Positions 17,291 to 26,199 are shown, numbered from the stretch's first letter. The stretch: DNA of 64,000 nucleotides from Myroides odoratus DSM 2801 (GCF_000243275.1 NZ_CM001437.1:3404796-3468795); one strand, 5' to 3'. The notes: generated by a model from the letters alone, not told the origin. Made by a program: numbers and translations.

Positions 17291-17508
17291 GGGGTGGTGA
17301 GGTTTGTGCTTTGTGAAGAGGTGAGATGGTGAGGTGGTGAGATTGGTGAGGTTTGTGCTTTGTGAGGAGGTGAGAAGGTGAAAGGGTGAGGTTGGAGAAG
17401 GGGCTCTCCCTTGTGAAGTGCCTCATCGCCTCACCGTCCTGCGGAACTTTACATCACACCCTCTCATCGCCTCACCAATCTCACCGCCTCATCGTCTCAC
17501 CAAAAAAA
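17291..17508. repeat. GGTGAG/CTCACC array B (inverted halves)
   Basis: The first half (about 17291-17398) is built of GGTGAG words on the plus strand; the second half (about 17420-17508) is built of CTCACC words. The whole is an imperfect inverted structure around a short unique centre. A 32-bp segment (17336-17367) recurs exactly in array C at 24559-24590. The array fills the gap between the convergent guaB and the minus-strand gene ending at 17515. Confidence 0.82.
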
Positions 17509-17514
17509 ACAACC

Positions 17515-18096
17515 TTATTTCGTTTCTTCCTGTAGCAGTTTTTGGATAAGTTCTTGTTGCTGTTGCATGCTTTCTTGCATAGCTTTCATCATCTCCATCA
17601 TGTTATCCGAGCTCATGTCATCTTCGAGTTCATCAGAAAATAAATCATTTAGCAATGGATTGCTTGTCGCGTTTTTAGTAGCAAATGCCGTGTTGGTTTG
17701 TGCAATTTCTAGGTATTTATAACCATCTGCATTTTCGTGTATTTTAACGGAGAAAGGACGAATCCCTTGGGAATTGTACTCGCTCTTTTTCTGTGAGGTT
17801 CCACGTTCATCGTTGAATTGAGTAGTTAATCCAATAATTTCATTTTTAGCATTGCGTTTCACATTTGAAAATTTCAATTTGGCAATGTTTTCCGCATTGA
17901 TTTCTTTTTGGATCATCTCCAAATCAGTAGCGGTCGTTTCTTTTGTTATTTCGTACGCTAAAGTTTTATTTTTTATTGTAACTTGTTCTTTCTCTTGAGC
18001 AAGTGTAGTAAATGAAGTAAAAAGTAAACCAAAGCTAAGGAGTGAAGCAAAAGTTGCCTTTTTCCAAGTCTGAGTACTTGTTGTTACAATTTTCAT
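17515..18096 (-). CDS. Secreted hypothetical protein with Met/Gln-rich tail
   Basis: A 193-residue protein with a signal peptide (hydrophobic core about 14-31, cleavage after T-L-A-Q). The mature part is polar; the last 40 residues are a low-complexity helix rich in Met and Gln (M-M-E-M-M-K-A-M-Q-E-S-M-Q-Q-Q-Q). The middle contains an S/T/N-rich region with little predicted order. No family was recognised. The gene ends about seven bases from the edge of repeat array B. Confidence 0.6.
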   Translation of the reverse strand: MKIVTTSTQTWKKATFASLLSFGLLFTSFTTLAQEKEQVTIKNKTLAYEITKETTATDLEMIQKEINAENIAKLKFSNVKRNAKNEIIGLTTQFNDERGTSQKKSEYNSQGIRPFSVKIHENADGYKYLEIAQTNTAFATKNATSNPLLNDLFSDELEDDMSSDNMMEMMKAMQESMQQQQELIQKLLQEETK

Positions 18097-18206
18097 ATTC
18101 TTCTTTTATTAGTTAATTAAATAGGTTTGTACCTGCTAAATTAAAATATTATTGCTTAAGAATGTTTTAAAAAAGAAAATCAACCTGTTAAAAAATATTC
18201 AAAATC

Positions 18207-19058
18207 ATGGTACAATTACAGCATGAAACAGTTCGTATACCCAATGAAGTAGCACCTGCTATTTTAGCTGATTGTTATTGGGACCCAGCTAGAGCAAAAC
18301 ACCCTCTCGTTATCTTTTGTCATGGCTACAAAGGGTTTAAAGATTGGGGAGCCTGGGATCTAGTAATGCAGACATTGGCGAAAGCTGGATTTGCAGCGGT
18401 GAAGTTTAACTTTTCGCTCAATGGAACTTCCTTGGATCAACCTACCGAATTTGTCGATTTAGATGCTTTTGGTAGAAATACCTATACCCAAGAACAACGC
18501 GATTTAGCTCGGGTAATTGCGTATTATCAAGCGCAATCGTTTGTGGATGAAACGCAAGTATTCTTGATTGGACACAGTAGAGGAGGGGGAGCTGTATTAT
18601 TGCAAACGTATTACAATGATCAAGTAACGGGAGCTATTTCTTGGGCGGGTGTGGCTGATTTTAAAAAGCGATTCCCCCAACGAGATAACTTTGAGCAGTG
18701 GAAAGAAAAAGGTGTTTTTTATAGTATGAATGGTCGTACCAAGCAACAAATGCCGCATTATTTTACTTTTTGGGAGGATTTTGAAGCCCATGAACAGCAA
18801 TTAACCATACAATATGCCGCTCAAAACCTTAGAAAACCGGTATTGATTGTCAATGGAACGGCAGATGAGGCAGTAGGGGTGAAGGAGGCGGAGTTGTTGC
18901 ATCTTTGGATTAAGGACTCGGAATTGTTTATTGTAGAAGGAGCTGATCATGTATTCGGAGCTAGACATCCACATACAGCAGAACAGTTACCCGATGATTT
19001 GGAAAAAGTAGTAAACAAGACAATCGCTTTTATGCAACACCAACTTGTCAAAGAATAA
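18207..19058 (+). CDS. Alpha/beta hydrolase (dienelactone-hydrolase-like)
   Basis: A 283-residue alpha/beta hydrolase. The oxyanion region is F-C-H-G-Y-K-G, the nucleophile elbow G-H-S124-R-G-G-G, the probable acid D in N-G-T-A-D-E and the His in G-A-D-H-V-F. No signal peptide, so it acts in the cytoplasm. The family includes esterases, dienelactone hydrolases and acyl-peptidases; the substrate is not evident. A GNAT gene follows 33 bp downstream on the same strand. Confidence 0.85.
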   Translation: MVQLQHETVRIPNEVAPAILADCYWDPARAKHPLVIFCHGYKGFKDWGAWDLVMQTLAKAGFAAVKFNFSLNGTSLDQPTEFVDLDAFGRNTYTQEQRDLARVIAYYQAQSFVDETQVFLIGHSRGGGAVLLQTYYNDQVTGAISWAGVADFKKRFPQRDNFEQWKEKGVFYSMNGRTKQQMPHYFTFWEDFEAHEQQLTIQYAAQNLRKPVLIVNGTADEAVGVKEAELLHLWIKDSELFIVEGADHVFGARHPHTAEQLPDDLEKVVNKTIAFMQHQLVKE

Positions 19059-19091
19059 AAGAATTACCCTATAAGTAATAGAAGAATAAAG

Positions 19092-19565
19092 ATGAATATT
19101 GCGTTTATACCTGCTTCAGAAGAAGATTGTGAACAATTAACTCAGGTGGCTAAAATAGCCAAGCAACATTGGGGGTATCCTGATGAATGGATGCAGTTGT
19201 GGGAAGAAGATTTGACGATTACCCCTGCTAAATTTGCGAATCAAACCCTTGTGAAAGCAGAAGTGGATGGGGTTTTGGCTGGTTTTTATGTACTAGTGTA
19301 TGAGGAGGGGTTGGTGGAACTAGATGGTTTGTGGATTTTACCTGAGTATCACGGTAAAGGCATTGGAAAGACCTTGTTTCATCATGCCGTGCATCAAGCC
19401 AAAAAAGAAGGATATTCAAGCCTACAATTGTATGCTGATCCTTATGCTGAGGGATTTTATCAAAAATTAGGTGGGCAAATTATAGGACAGATTCCGACCA
19501 AAATAAAGGATCGTTATTTGCATATTTTTCAGTTTCAATTGGAAGAAATAGAAGAGGTAAAGTAA
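19092..19565 (+). CDS. GNAT family N-acetyltransferase
   Basis: A 157-residue single-domain acetyltransferase. Motif A is L-W-I-L-P-E-Y-H-G-K-G-I-G-K-T-L and the C-terminal half has A-D-P-Y-A-E-G-F-Y-Q-K-L-G-G, typical of the family. The acceptor is unknown. It lies 33 bp after the alpha/beta hydrolase gene and is probably co-transcribed; it converges on the regulator gene ending at 19584. Confidence 0.85.
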   Translation: MNIAFIPASEEDCEQLTQVAKIAKQHWGYPDEWMQLWEEDLTITPAKFANQTLVKAEVDGVLAGFYVLVYEEGLVELDGLWILPEYHGKGIGKTLFHHAVHQAKKEGYSSLQLYADPYAEGFYQKLGGQIIGQIPTKIKDRYLHIFQFQLEEIEEVK

Positions 19566-19583
19566 TTGGGGTTTTTAGTTGTA

Positions 19584-20255
19584 TTAATACATGGATATTT
19601 CATCTAGTGAGATTAACTTGTTTTGTACTGCATAGACGATTAAACCCACTACATTCTTTGCACCTGTTTTGAGGAATAAACTGTTCTTATGCCCTTCTAC
19701 CGTTTTTAGTGAAATAAATAGCTGATCTGCAATCTCTTTTCCGGTTTTCTGTTGTGCAATGAGATGCAGAACTTCTATTTCACGTTCTGTTAAGGCTATT
19801 TTTAAATCAGTCGTTAAGGGGTGGTTTTTGACCAGCATTTGGTCTCTTAAGTGTTCAAATTGCGCAGGAAGTAGGTAAAACCCCTTGTGGTGTACTTCGT
19901 GAATCACTTCAATCAATGTACTTGGTTTCATATTTTTGGGCAAGAAAGCTGCAAATCCCGTTTTAACGATGAAGCTAATTAAGCTATCATTGTAATGGGA
20001 AGACAGCAGAATAACTGGCGTTTGGATATCTAATGCACGTAAGCGCTTCAGGAGCTCTAATCCATCTGTATCGCCGATGCGATAATCGATGATGAAAAGA
20101 TCGGGTAAAGCAGTCGCTTCTTGCATGGCTTCTAAAAATGAGGTGCCAAAGTTATACGTACCCTTCACTTCAATAGCGGGGTCTTGTTGTAAGAAATTAG
20201 ACAATAAATCGGTGATGAGTGCTTCATCATCGAGGAGAATTACTTGTATACTCAT
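19584..20255 (-). CDS. NarL/LuxR-type response regulator
   Basis: A 223-residue regulator: acidic pocket D9-D10-E11, phospho-acceptor D57 in F-I-I-D-Y-R, switch Ser in I-L-L-S-S-H and Lys in L-P-K-N. The C-terminal LuxR HTH has L-T-E-R-E-I-E-V-L-H-L-I-A and F-I-S-L-K-T-V-E-G-H-K. Its ATG overlaps the histidine kinase stop by four bases, so the pair is translationally coupled and forms a cognate two-component system at the end of a four-gene operon (22255 to 19584). Confidence 0.92.
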   Translation of the reverse strand: MSIQVILLDDEALITDLLSNFLQQDPAIEVKGTYNFGTSFLEAMQEATALPDLFIIDYRIGDTDGLELLKRLRALDIQTPVILLSSHYNDSLISFIVKTGFAAFLPKNMKPSTLIEVIHEVHHKGFYLLPAQFEHLRDQMLVKNHPLTTDLKIALTEREIEVLHLIAQQKTGKEIADQLFISLKTVEGHKNSLFLKTGAKNVVGLIVYAVQNKLISLDEISMY

Positions 20256-21019
20256 GAGGTTGATTGTTGTGGAAATACAAACAAGAATGCGGTTCCTGTA
20301 GACGATTGTTGTTTGTACTTTCCAGTTGCTTTTAAGAGAGTGGCTCTGATTTGGATATTCTGTAAACCAAGCCCTTTGTGATTCATTTTAGATTGAAATC
20401 CTTTGCCATTATCACAGAGGGAAAAAGCAATTGCTTTTTCGGATAATCGCAGGTGAAATTCAATTTGATTGGCTTGCGCGTGTTTGTGAATATTGCTAAT
20501 CAATTCTTGGATGATGCGCAAGATGTGCATTTTCTGTTCTGCTGTTAATTCAAAAGAAGCTCGTTTATCTAAATGAAACTTGATGTCATAAAAGGCCTCC
20601 CATTGCTGAAATAAATCCTTGATTAGATGCTCAAGCGTCGCATAATCGAGCAAAGGTGGGTTTAATCCGTGAGAAATACGACGAGTTAACTGTATGGTTT
20701 CTTGTATTCCATCCACCAATTGATTTTCACTTTGTCCTATTTGTGATTTCAGGAATAAAACATTCAATGCATTAATCACAGAATCGTGTAAATCACTGCC
20801 TATTCGTTGCCTTTCTTTTTCTTGGATATCAACGGAGGATAGTTGTAATTTTTTAGAATGTTGTTGGTTTAATTGTTGAATCTGATCTTCTGTATCAAGG
20901 TGTTTTTTATGGTTTAATTTTAAAAGAATAATAAAAGCAATACTAATGATTAGTATGAGTAATAGGCCGATAATAAACCAAACTAAGATGGTATTTTCTC
21001 TTTGCCAGGCAGTCTGCAT
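20252..21019 (-). CDS. Sensor histidine kinase (HisKA_3)
   Basis: A 255-residue kinase with one N-terminal membrane span (about 10-33), a short coiled stretch, a HisKA_3 helix with I-G-S-D-L-H-D-S, and a HATPase domain (E-L-I-S-N-I-H-K-H-A, L-C-D-N-G-K-G-F, G-L-G-L-Q-N-I). It has no extracellular sensor domain of its own. Its start lies 37 bp inside the end of the upstream multi-span membrane protein gene, which probably supplies the sensing part, and its stop overlaps the response regulator start. Confidence 0.9.
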   Translation of the reverse strand: MQTAWQRENTILVWFIIGLLLILIISIAFIILLKLNHKKHLDTEDQIQQLNQQHSKKLQLSSVDIQEKERQRIGSDLHDSVINALNVLFLKSQIGQSENQLVDGIQETIQLTRRISHGLNPPLLDYATLEHLIKDLFQQWEAFYDIKFHLDKRASFELTAEQKMHILRIIQELISNIHKHAQANQIEFHLRLSEKAIAFSLCDNGKGFQSKMNHKGLGLQNIQIRATLLKATGKYKQQSSTGTAFLFVFPQQSTS

Positions 21020-21633
21020 AATACGTTTGTAATTAAAATGTAAAACAGTAAGGTGATAATAATATTAATAAACCATAATAAAAATTTACTTTCCGATTTT
21101 CCATTGAGTAAAAGATTAAGCGGAAGATAGTAAAGACAAGTAAAGGAAGCGTAAATGAGTAGCGCTGCATTGAACAGAAATAAGGATGGAATATAGGTTT
21201 TCCATCGGTTTTTTAGTAGGGTGAAACAATAAAATAAAGCTAATAAAAGCAAGGATAAGGTAGAGACAAATCGCGTATAAGACACGACTTGTTCTAGTTG
21301 ATAAAAATTGATGGTGTTTAATTCATAAATCAGACAAATAAAAGAGGGAATATTGATTAAGAAATAAAGTCTATTTGAGGTTATCAAATAATAAATAAGG
21401 GAGAACCACACAAGTTCAACAACGCCAAAAATGGGAATTAAAACTAAATTGTTGTGATAGTTTTTTCCTAAAAATTCGCCTATAAAATGAAAACCTAAAC
21501 TTGTCATTAGATAACCTAATAACGCAATTTTTACTGCGTTAAAAGGCACTTTAGTCCCAGCATATAGGATGAGTATACCTAAAATGGCAGGTAATAAAGA
21601 AGTAATATAGGTTACGAAATCGAAAATGGTCAT
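20983..21633 (-). CDS. Multi-span membrane protein linked to two-component system
   Basis: A 216-residue protein with about seven hydrophobic spans and short loops, similar in layout to the 7TM part of 7TMR-DISM sensors. The gene overlaps the kinase gene by 37 bases in another frame, so the two are coupled and likely expressed together; a split sensor is the natural inference. On the minus strand GGGAGG directly touches the ATG at 21631-21633, an unusually close purine-rich sequence. Confidence 0.75.
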   Translation of the reverse strand: MTIFDFVTYITSLLPAILGILILYAGTKVPFNAVKIALLGYLMTSLGFHFIGEFLGKNYHNNLVLIPIFGVVELVWFSLIYYLITSNRLYFLINIPSFICLIYELNTINFYQLEQVVSYTRFVSTLSLLLLALFYCFTLLKNRWKTYIPSLFLFNAALLIYASFTCLYYLPLNLLLNGKSESKFLLWFINIIITLLFYILITNVLCRLPGKEKIPS

Positions 21634-21646
21634 CCTCCCTTATGTA

Positions 21647-22255
21647 CTAAATTTTCCAGATTTGAACTTGTTCGTATAGCGCAAATTGAGTTTGAACAAA
21701 CGAAGGTTTAAAAGGAGGAATAGGCTTACATGTATTAAAAAAACTATCCATTTGATTCAGCTGAGTTAATATCAAATCCGGTTGATTGTTATTTGCTGCT
21801 AAATCCACTTGAATAGGGGTATTGCCTTCAAAATCCTCATTTGGAATCCAAAACATTTGGAAAAGTTCAGGTGCCGATAAGATGCCGTCACGGATGGTCT
21901 TATCAGACCAATTACTGATGCGATCTTCTGCCTCTGCTTTCAATACAGGGCCTTTAACTGCATTTAATTTTGTTCCAATACAACTGTGTAGCTCACAAGG
22001 AATAGTCATCTCATCTGTAAATGATGAAGGGATGTCTAAAGAGCTTGGTATGAAATGCATATAAATGTAATCTTCATAGAATCCCATATAGGCATGCATA
22101 TCGTCTGTGTCTACAATGCCTCTTAAAAAATAAAAGGTACTAAATCCCAAATCGGCTACTTCAATTAATTCCTTTCGGTCAGAAGAGAAATTCGCCCAAT
22201 TGACTATACTTTCGTATACCCAATGTAATTGTGTCTTTTTCTGTGAATCGTTCAT
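21647..22255 (-). CDS. Hypothetical soluble protein heading signalling operon
   Basis: A 202-residue protein without signal peptide or membrane spans and rich in aromatic and acidic residues. No family was recognised. It is 13 bp upstream of the membrane-protein gene and in the same direction, so it is the first gene of the operon with the kinase and regulator. It might be a ligand-side or adaptor protein, but that rests on position only. A TATATTTG box lies 78 bp upstream. Confidence 0.6.
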   Translation of the reverse strand: MNDSQKKTQLHWVYESIVNWANFSSDRKELIEVADLGFSTFYFLRGIVDTDDMHAYMGFYEDYIYMHFIPSSLDIPSSFTDEMTIPCELHSCIGTKLNAVKGPVLKAEAEDRISNWSDKTIRDGILSAPELFQMFWIPNEDFEGNTPIQVDLAANNNQPDLILTQLNQMDSFFNTCKPIPPFKPSFVQTQFALYEQVQIWKI

Positions 22256-22332
22256 AAAAATGGTTTTAATTTAAAATGTTTTTAATTTAAAATGTTTTTA
22301 TAATAAGCGAATGATGATTTGAGATTGTGAAT

Positions 22333-22340
22333 CAAATATA
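22333..22340 (-). promoter_or_regulatory. Bacteroidota -7 box, signalling operon
   Basis: TATATTTG on the minus strand (TAnnTTTG), 78 bp before the first gene of the operon at 22255. Between box and gene a 21-bp AT-rich direct repeat occurs twice (about 22263-22300). Confidence 0.45.
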
Positions 22341-22869
22341 AGTGATTTTTTGTGATAATTTTACGGTAGTTTGTGTAAAAAAAATCAAAATCTATTTTTA
22401 ATAGGTATCTTTTTTTGTTAAAAAAATTTATTTTATACGAATAAAATGAACTAAGTTTAATGTATTTAAATTAAACTAGAATTTTATTTGTATGAATTTT
22501 GATGTTAAATGTTAATAGAAAAAGAAAAAAATACTATACCAATAGGGTATAATTGTGCTTAGGGTTTTGAGGTTGCAATGAAGTTGCAATGAGGTTGAAA
22601 CGGCTATGGGATTGGGAAGTGGTTGGTATTGAGATTGGTAGAGGGATGGAGCATTGCTTTTATAAATAAAGAAGGGGAAACCCTGTTTTTTAAAATTGGG
22701 GGTTTTCCATGGTATAAATTCGAAGACTAACGTATACTTTTGTTTCAGATGTAAAAGAGATAAGCGAAAATAAGATGAAATAGTATAAGTGTATGTTTAT
22801 ACTAGCAATGAGAGTGTTTATATTTCAACGAATAAAAGTCCCCACAACAATTTTTAATATCTTAAATTG
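22341..22869. other. Gene-free AT-rich stretch
   Basis: No open frame here looks like a gene. About 22562-22650 is unusually G-rich on the plus strand, with GGTTG/GAGGTTG words recurring, in contrast to the AT-rich sides. I see no RNA family or mobile element. Confidence 0.4.
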
Positions 22870-22900
22870 AAAACGCTGTAGTATTCTGCTAGAGCGTTTT
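22870..22900 (+). terminator. Orphan terminator
   Basis: An 8-bp stem AAAACGCT/AGCGTTTT followed by eight T residues, without an annotated gene upstream on the plus strand. It implies a short transcript from the 22.4-22.87 kb gap, or a relic. Confidence 0.65.
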
Positions 22901-23010
22901 TTTTATGTATTATAGGGTTGGAAAAAGATTAATTTTTATATCCGTTTGTTGTAGACAAAATAAAAGCATAACTTCATATTTCTCTATCATCTATACTAAT
23001 TGAAGCAGTA

Positions 23011-23619
23011 ATGAGAAAATACTATGTCCCTGGAATGATTACCTTGTTCTTGTTGCCGATTTTAGGTTTTGTATATTTAAAAAATAGCCTTGCTGAGCGT
23101 GATTATAGGGGTATTGTGACTTACATACAAGATAAAGATGAATTTGGTTGTCAGGATGAATTATATCGACCTTTTCAAAACGTAGTGATGGAACCTTTTT
23201 TCTTTCGTGGAGATTCTAACAAGGATAGATTTTTATTGAGTAAAGCAAAAGAAAAAGTAGAAAGAATAGTTTTAGAAAAAGACGAAAATAATGGTTTGGT
23301 TCTTCATTTTTCTTCTATTTCTTATGGGATGTATATTGAAATACTAGACCTTATGGTTACTAGTAAAGGAGAAACATTTGTTTATACGGATAGTATTAAG
23401 TTTATCTATGACAAGAATTATGAACAAAAACAACAAGATTTATTGGAGCTAGAATTATTTCATAAACAATTTAATTATGAAAATGGTGTAGAAGATAAGC
23501 CAGATGATAAAGTAGCTTTAGTCCTATATCGAATGGGGAATTATGTATACGCGCTAGGATTTCTATTTTTACTTCTTGTTTTTTGCTGTTTGTATGTGAG
23601 GTATAAAGAAAAAAGATAA
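23011..23619 (+). CDS. Two-span membrane protein of unknown function
   Basis: A 202-residue protein with an N-terminal span (about 8-24), a roughly 150-residue extracytoplasmic domain rich in charged residues and a C-terminal span (about 176-197) followed by a short basic tail. The layout resembles DUF3592-like membrane proteins, but I cannot confirm that family. It lies 98 bp upstream of the DNA alkylation repair gene on the same strand. Confidence 0.6.
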   Translation: MRKYYVPGMITLFLLPILGFVYLKNSLAERDYRGIVTYIQDKDEFGCQDELYRPFQNVVMEPFFFRGDSNKDRFLLSKAKEKVERIVLEKDENNGLVLHFSSISYGMYIEILDLMVTSKGETFVYTDSIKFIYDKNYEQKQQDLLELELFHKQFNYENGVEDKPDDKVALVLYRMGNYVYALGFLFLLLVFCCLYVRYKEKR

Positions 23620-23717
23620 GTAATAAAGAATAAGAAGGATAGGGGACAAATTTATGCGGTATTGTCAGAATGGAAAAAGATACTAATCTTTGTTTAAGAA
23701 TTTGAAAGTCATTTGTA

Positions 23718-24521
23718 ATGGATCAGATAAAGAGAAAAGGATCGAAAACCATACAAGGTATTCCGCCTGAAATTTTAGAACAATTGAATCAAGGGAAAAT
23801 AGAAACCGCTAATTTAGTAGAATGGTTGGCGATTGATATGGTGGAACTGTTAACGACCTTGTTGAAAGAATGCGATAAAACATCTTATTTAGCACCAACA
23901 GTACAAGCGCTAGAGGCATTAAAAAAGCCGACAATTACTTTAAAAAATGCAACTATTGGTCAAGTTTTACTAGCTGAAGCTACCAAGGCGAAGGACCAAG
24001 ATCTTTTTGTTTTTTTGAGCCAACATCCTGCGGATATGGCACGTTGCTGGGCAACGTATATGGTTGGTCATAACGCTGCTTTGAGTCCTACAGCTCAATT
24101 GAATGCTATTCAGGTATTTGCTGCAGATACGCATTTTGGGGTTCGCGAGACCGCCTGGATGGCCGTACGCTCAACTATTATATCGAATCTTAATCTTAGT
24201 TTAGAACTACTTACACCGTGGACCTTGCATGCGGATGCGAATATTCGACGATTTGCAACTGAATCTACGCGTCCTAGAGGGGTTTGGTGTGCTCATATCG
24301 AAGTGCTGAAAGTAACTCCTGAATTGGCTTTGCCCATCTTAGAAAACTTGCGTAATGATCCTGCTAAATATGTTCAGGATAGCGTAGGAAACTGGTTGAA
24401 TGACGCCAGTAAAACCCAACCCGATTTTGTACGTAATTTATGTGATACTTGGCTTCTGGAAAGCAATACAAAAGCTACAGCTTATATTGTGAAAAAAGCA
24501 CTGAGAACGGTTAATGGTTGA
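23718..24521 (+). CDS. DNA alkylation repair protein (AlkC/AlkD-like HEAT)
   Basis: A 267-residue all-helical protein. The stretch I-R-R-F-A-T-E-S-T-R-P-R-G-V-W and the following P-A-K-Y-V-Q-D-S-V-G-N-W-L-N-D are typical of the AlkC/AlkD HEAT-repeat glycosylases that excise 3-methyladenine and 7-methylguanine. The N-terminal 60 residues are less conserved. Length fits. No other repair gene adjoins. The TGA stop is immediately followed by the GGTGAG-type words of repeat array C. Confidence 0.85.
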   Translation: MDQIKRKGSKTIQGIPPEILEQLNQGKIETANLVEWLAIDMVELLTTLLKECDKTSYLAPTVQALEALKKPTITLKNATIGQVLLAEATKAKDQDLFVFLSQHPADMARCWATYMVGHNAALSPTAQLNAIQVFAADTHFGVRETAWMAVRSTIISNLNLSLELLTPWTLHADANIRRFATESTRPRGVWCAHIEVLKVTPELALPILENLRNDPAKYVQDSVGNWLNDASKTQPDFVRNLCDTWLLESNTKATAYIVKKALRTVNG

Positions 24522-24524
24522 AGG

Positions 24525-24893
24525 TTGTGAGGTTTGTGAAGGGGTGAGGCGATGAGGGGGTGAGATTGGTGAGGTTTGTGCTTTGTGAGGTTGTAAGATT
24601 TATCGATTAAAGAAGAAACCGTAAAGAAGGAACTCTGTTTTAATTTTGTCCAGTTACTTGGCAAATTGCCATTTGCCCCTACGTTTTTTTTACCAATCTC
24701 ACCCTCTCACCCTCTCACCAATCTCACCCTCTATCTCACCGAGTTGCTATTTTGTTTTGGTGTTCGATGAATATATCTCACCTATTTCTTATTGGCTTTG
24801 GTGTTCAATGAATCTACACTTCGTTTCGATTTTCACTGCGTTTCGATTTCACCACCTCACCGTCTCACCGTCTCACCGTCTCACCCTCTCACC
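24525..24893. repeat. GGTGAG/CTCACC array C (inverted halves)
   Basis: GGTGAG words on the plus strand begin right after the alkylation-repair stop codon (about 24525-24595). A unique stretch of about 100 bp follows, then CTCACC words (about 24697-24893) enclosing the second copy of the core element. The left half contains a 32-bp exact match to array B. The gap lies between two genes pointing the same way, unlike arrays A and B. Confidence 0.82.
24730..24852. repeat. Array core element, copy 2 (with internal duplication)
   Basis: Related to 12890-12970, but about 42 bp longer because the piece around GGTGTTC(G/A)ATGAAT occurs twice. The remaining order, including CTACACTTCGTT and CGATTTTCACT, is the same as in copy 1. 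Confidence 0.78.
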
Positions 24894-24945
24894 CATAACT
24901 CCTAACCCATAACTCCAACCCCCTAACTCCTAACCCAAATTATCC
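24893..24945. repeat. C-rich short repeat, possible G-quadruplex
   Basis: Repeats of CATAACTCC and TAACTCCTAACCC directly follow array C. The minus strand carries several runs of two to five G residues separated by TTA or AGTTA, 40 bp upstream of the monooxygenase start. Confidence 0.6.
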
Positions 24946-24984
24946 TATCTTTACCTAATTAAATCAAAAAAATCACTTCCTCAG

Positions 24985-26112
24985 ATGCAAGTAGCTATAG
25001 TTGGTGCAGGGATAGCGGGATTAACGCTGGCAATTGCTTTGAAAAAAGCGGGTATTTCTTTTGTTGTGTATGAAGCCACTGCTCAAATTAAACCTGTGGG
25101 TGCGGGGATTGCGATTGCAAATAATGCGATGCAGGTCTATCGTCATTTGGGGATTGCGGATCAACTCAATGCGAAGGGAATTCGCATTTCTACCGTGATG
25201 CTAACGGATTTAGATTTACGTGTTTTAGATCAAACGCCTCTTGCTTTTTTCGAACAAAAATATCAATTAGCAAATATTGCGATTCACCGCAGTGCTTTGC
25301 ATCGTGTTTTACTGGATGCGGTTGGAGAGGAGCACATTCAGCTCGATAAGCGTTTGCAACAAATTACGCAGACAAAAGCTGGTGAGTATATGCTTCATTT
25401 TACAGATGAAACAACGGTGGATCACGAGTTTGTGATTGGAACAGATGGTTTGCGATCGCAAGTGCGACAGTGGTTATTTGGCGATTACCCTTTGCGGGAT
25501 GCACATCAGGTGTGTTGGCGTGGGGTGCTGTCTTTTGATTTACCTCAAGCCTATGAGCATGTGGCTGTAGAAAGTTGGGGTAAAGGAAAGCGAATGGGGT
25601 TTGTTAAACTAACCAATCATCAAGTCTACTGGTATTTTCTAGTAGATGAAGAGTTGTATCAAAAAGAATCGCATTTGGAATCGCATTTGGGTGAATGTCC
25701 TAACTGGGTTCAACAAATGATTCAACAGACCCCCAAAGAAACAATTCACCTAGATAAAATATACGATCTTAAACCCTTTGAAGGATGGTATAAAGAAAAA
25801 GCCTGTCTGATTGGAGATGCTGCTCATGCAACAACCCCCAATTTAGGACAAGGTGCTTGTCAAGCGATAGAGGATGTCTATGTTATTAGTAAACTCTTGG
25901 AAAAATATACGTTAGAGGAAGCCTTGCAACAATTTCCCGCTATTCGCCAAGCCAAAGCCCATGCAATTGTTAGAGAGAGTTGGGCTTTAGGAAAAGTGGC
26001 ACAATGGAAAAATCCTTTTTTTGTTGCCCTGCGCAATATCTCTTTTCGCCTTTTACCCGCTTGGATGAAGAAGAAACAAATGAAAAAAATGTTCGAATTA
26101 CATCAAGTGTAA
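24985..26112 (+). CDS. FAD-dependent monooxygenase
   Basis: A 375-residue flavoprotein hydroxylase. The N-terminal dinucleotide motif V-G-A-G-I-A-G-L-T-L-A is followed by G-A-G-I and the conserved R-S-A-L-H; D-G-L-R-S-Q-V-R is the FAD/NAD(P)H motif and C-L-I-G-D-A-A-H-A-T-T-P the second FAD motif. Members (salicylate hydroxylase and UbiH-like groups) hydroxylate aromatic or polycyclic substrates, and TetX-like drug-modifying enzymes belong to the same superfamily; the substrate here is not determinable. The leader carries the C-rich repeat after array C. Confidence 0.9.
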   Translation: MQVAIVGAGIAGLTLAIALKKAGISFVVYEATAQIKPVGAGIAIANNAMQVYRHLGIADQLNAKGIRISTVMLTDLDLRVLDQTPLAFFEQKYQLANIAIHRSALHRVLLDAVGEEHIQLDKRLQQITQTKAGEYMLHFTDETTVDHEFVIGTDGLRSQVRQWLFGDYPLRDAHQVCWRGVLSFDLPQAYEHVAVESWGKGKRMGFVKLTNHQVYWYFLVDEELYQKESHLESHLGECPNWVQQMIQQTPKETIHLDKIYDLKPFEGWYKEKACLIGDAAHATTPNLGQGACQAIEDVYVISKLLEKYTLEEALQQFPAIRQAKAHAIVRESWALGKVAQWKNPFFVALRNISFRLLPAWMKKKQMKKMFELHQV

Positions 26113-26199
26113 GGTTTTTCTTCATTGAAATATCCATAAATTTAGGGGTAATACAAGCTGTGAATTATACTTACTTTTAGCACTTAATTCTGTTACAGT

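Noticed and set aside
22562..22650. G-rich repeat in the 22.3-23.0 kb gap as a member of the GGTGAG family
   Set aside because: The words are GGTTG and TTGCAATGA with irregular spacing; GGTGAG itself is absent, so kinship with arrays A-C is not supported.
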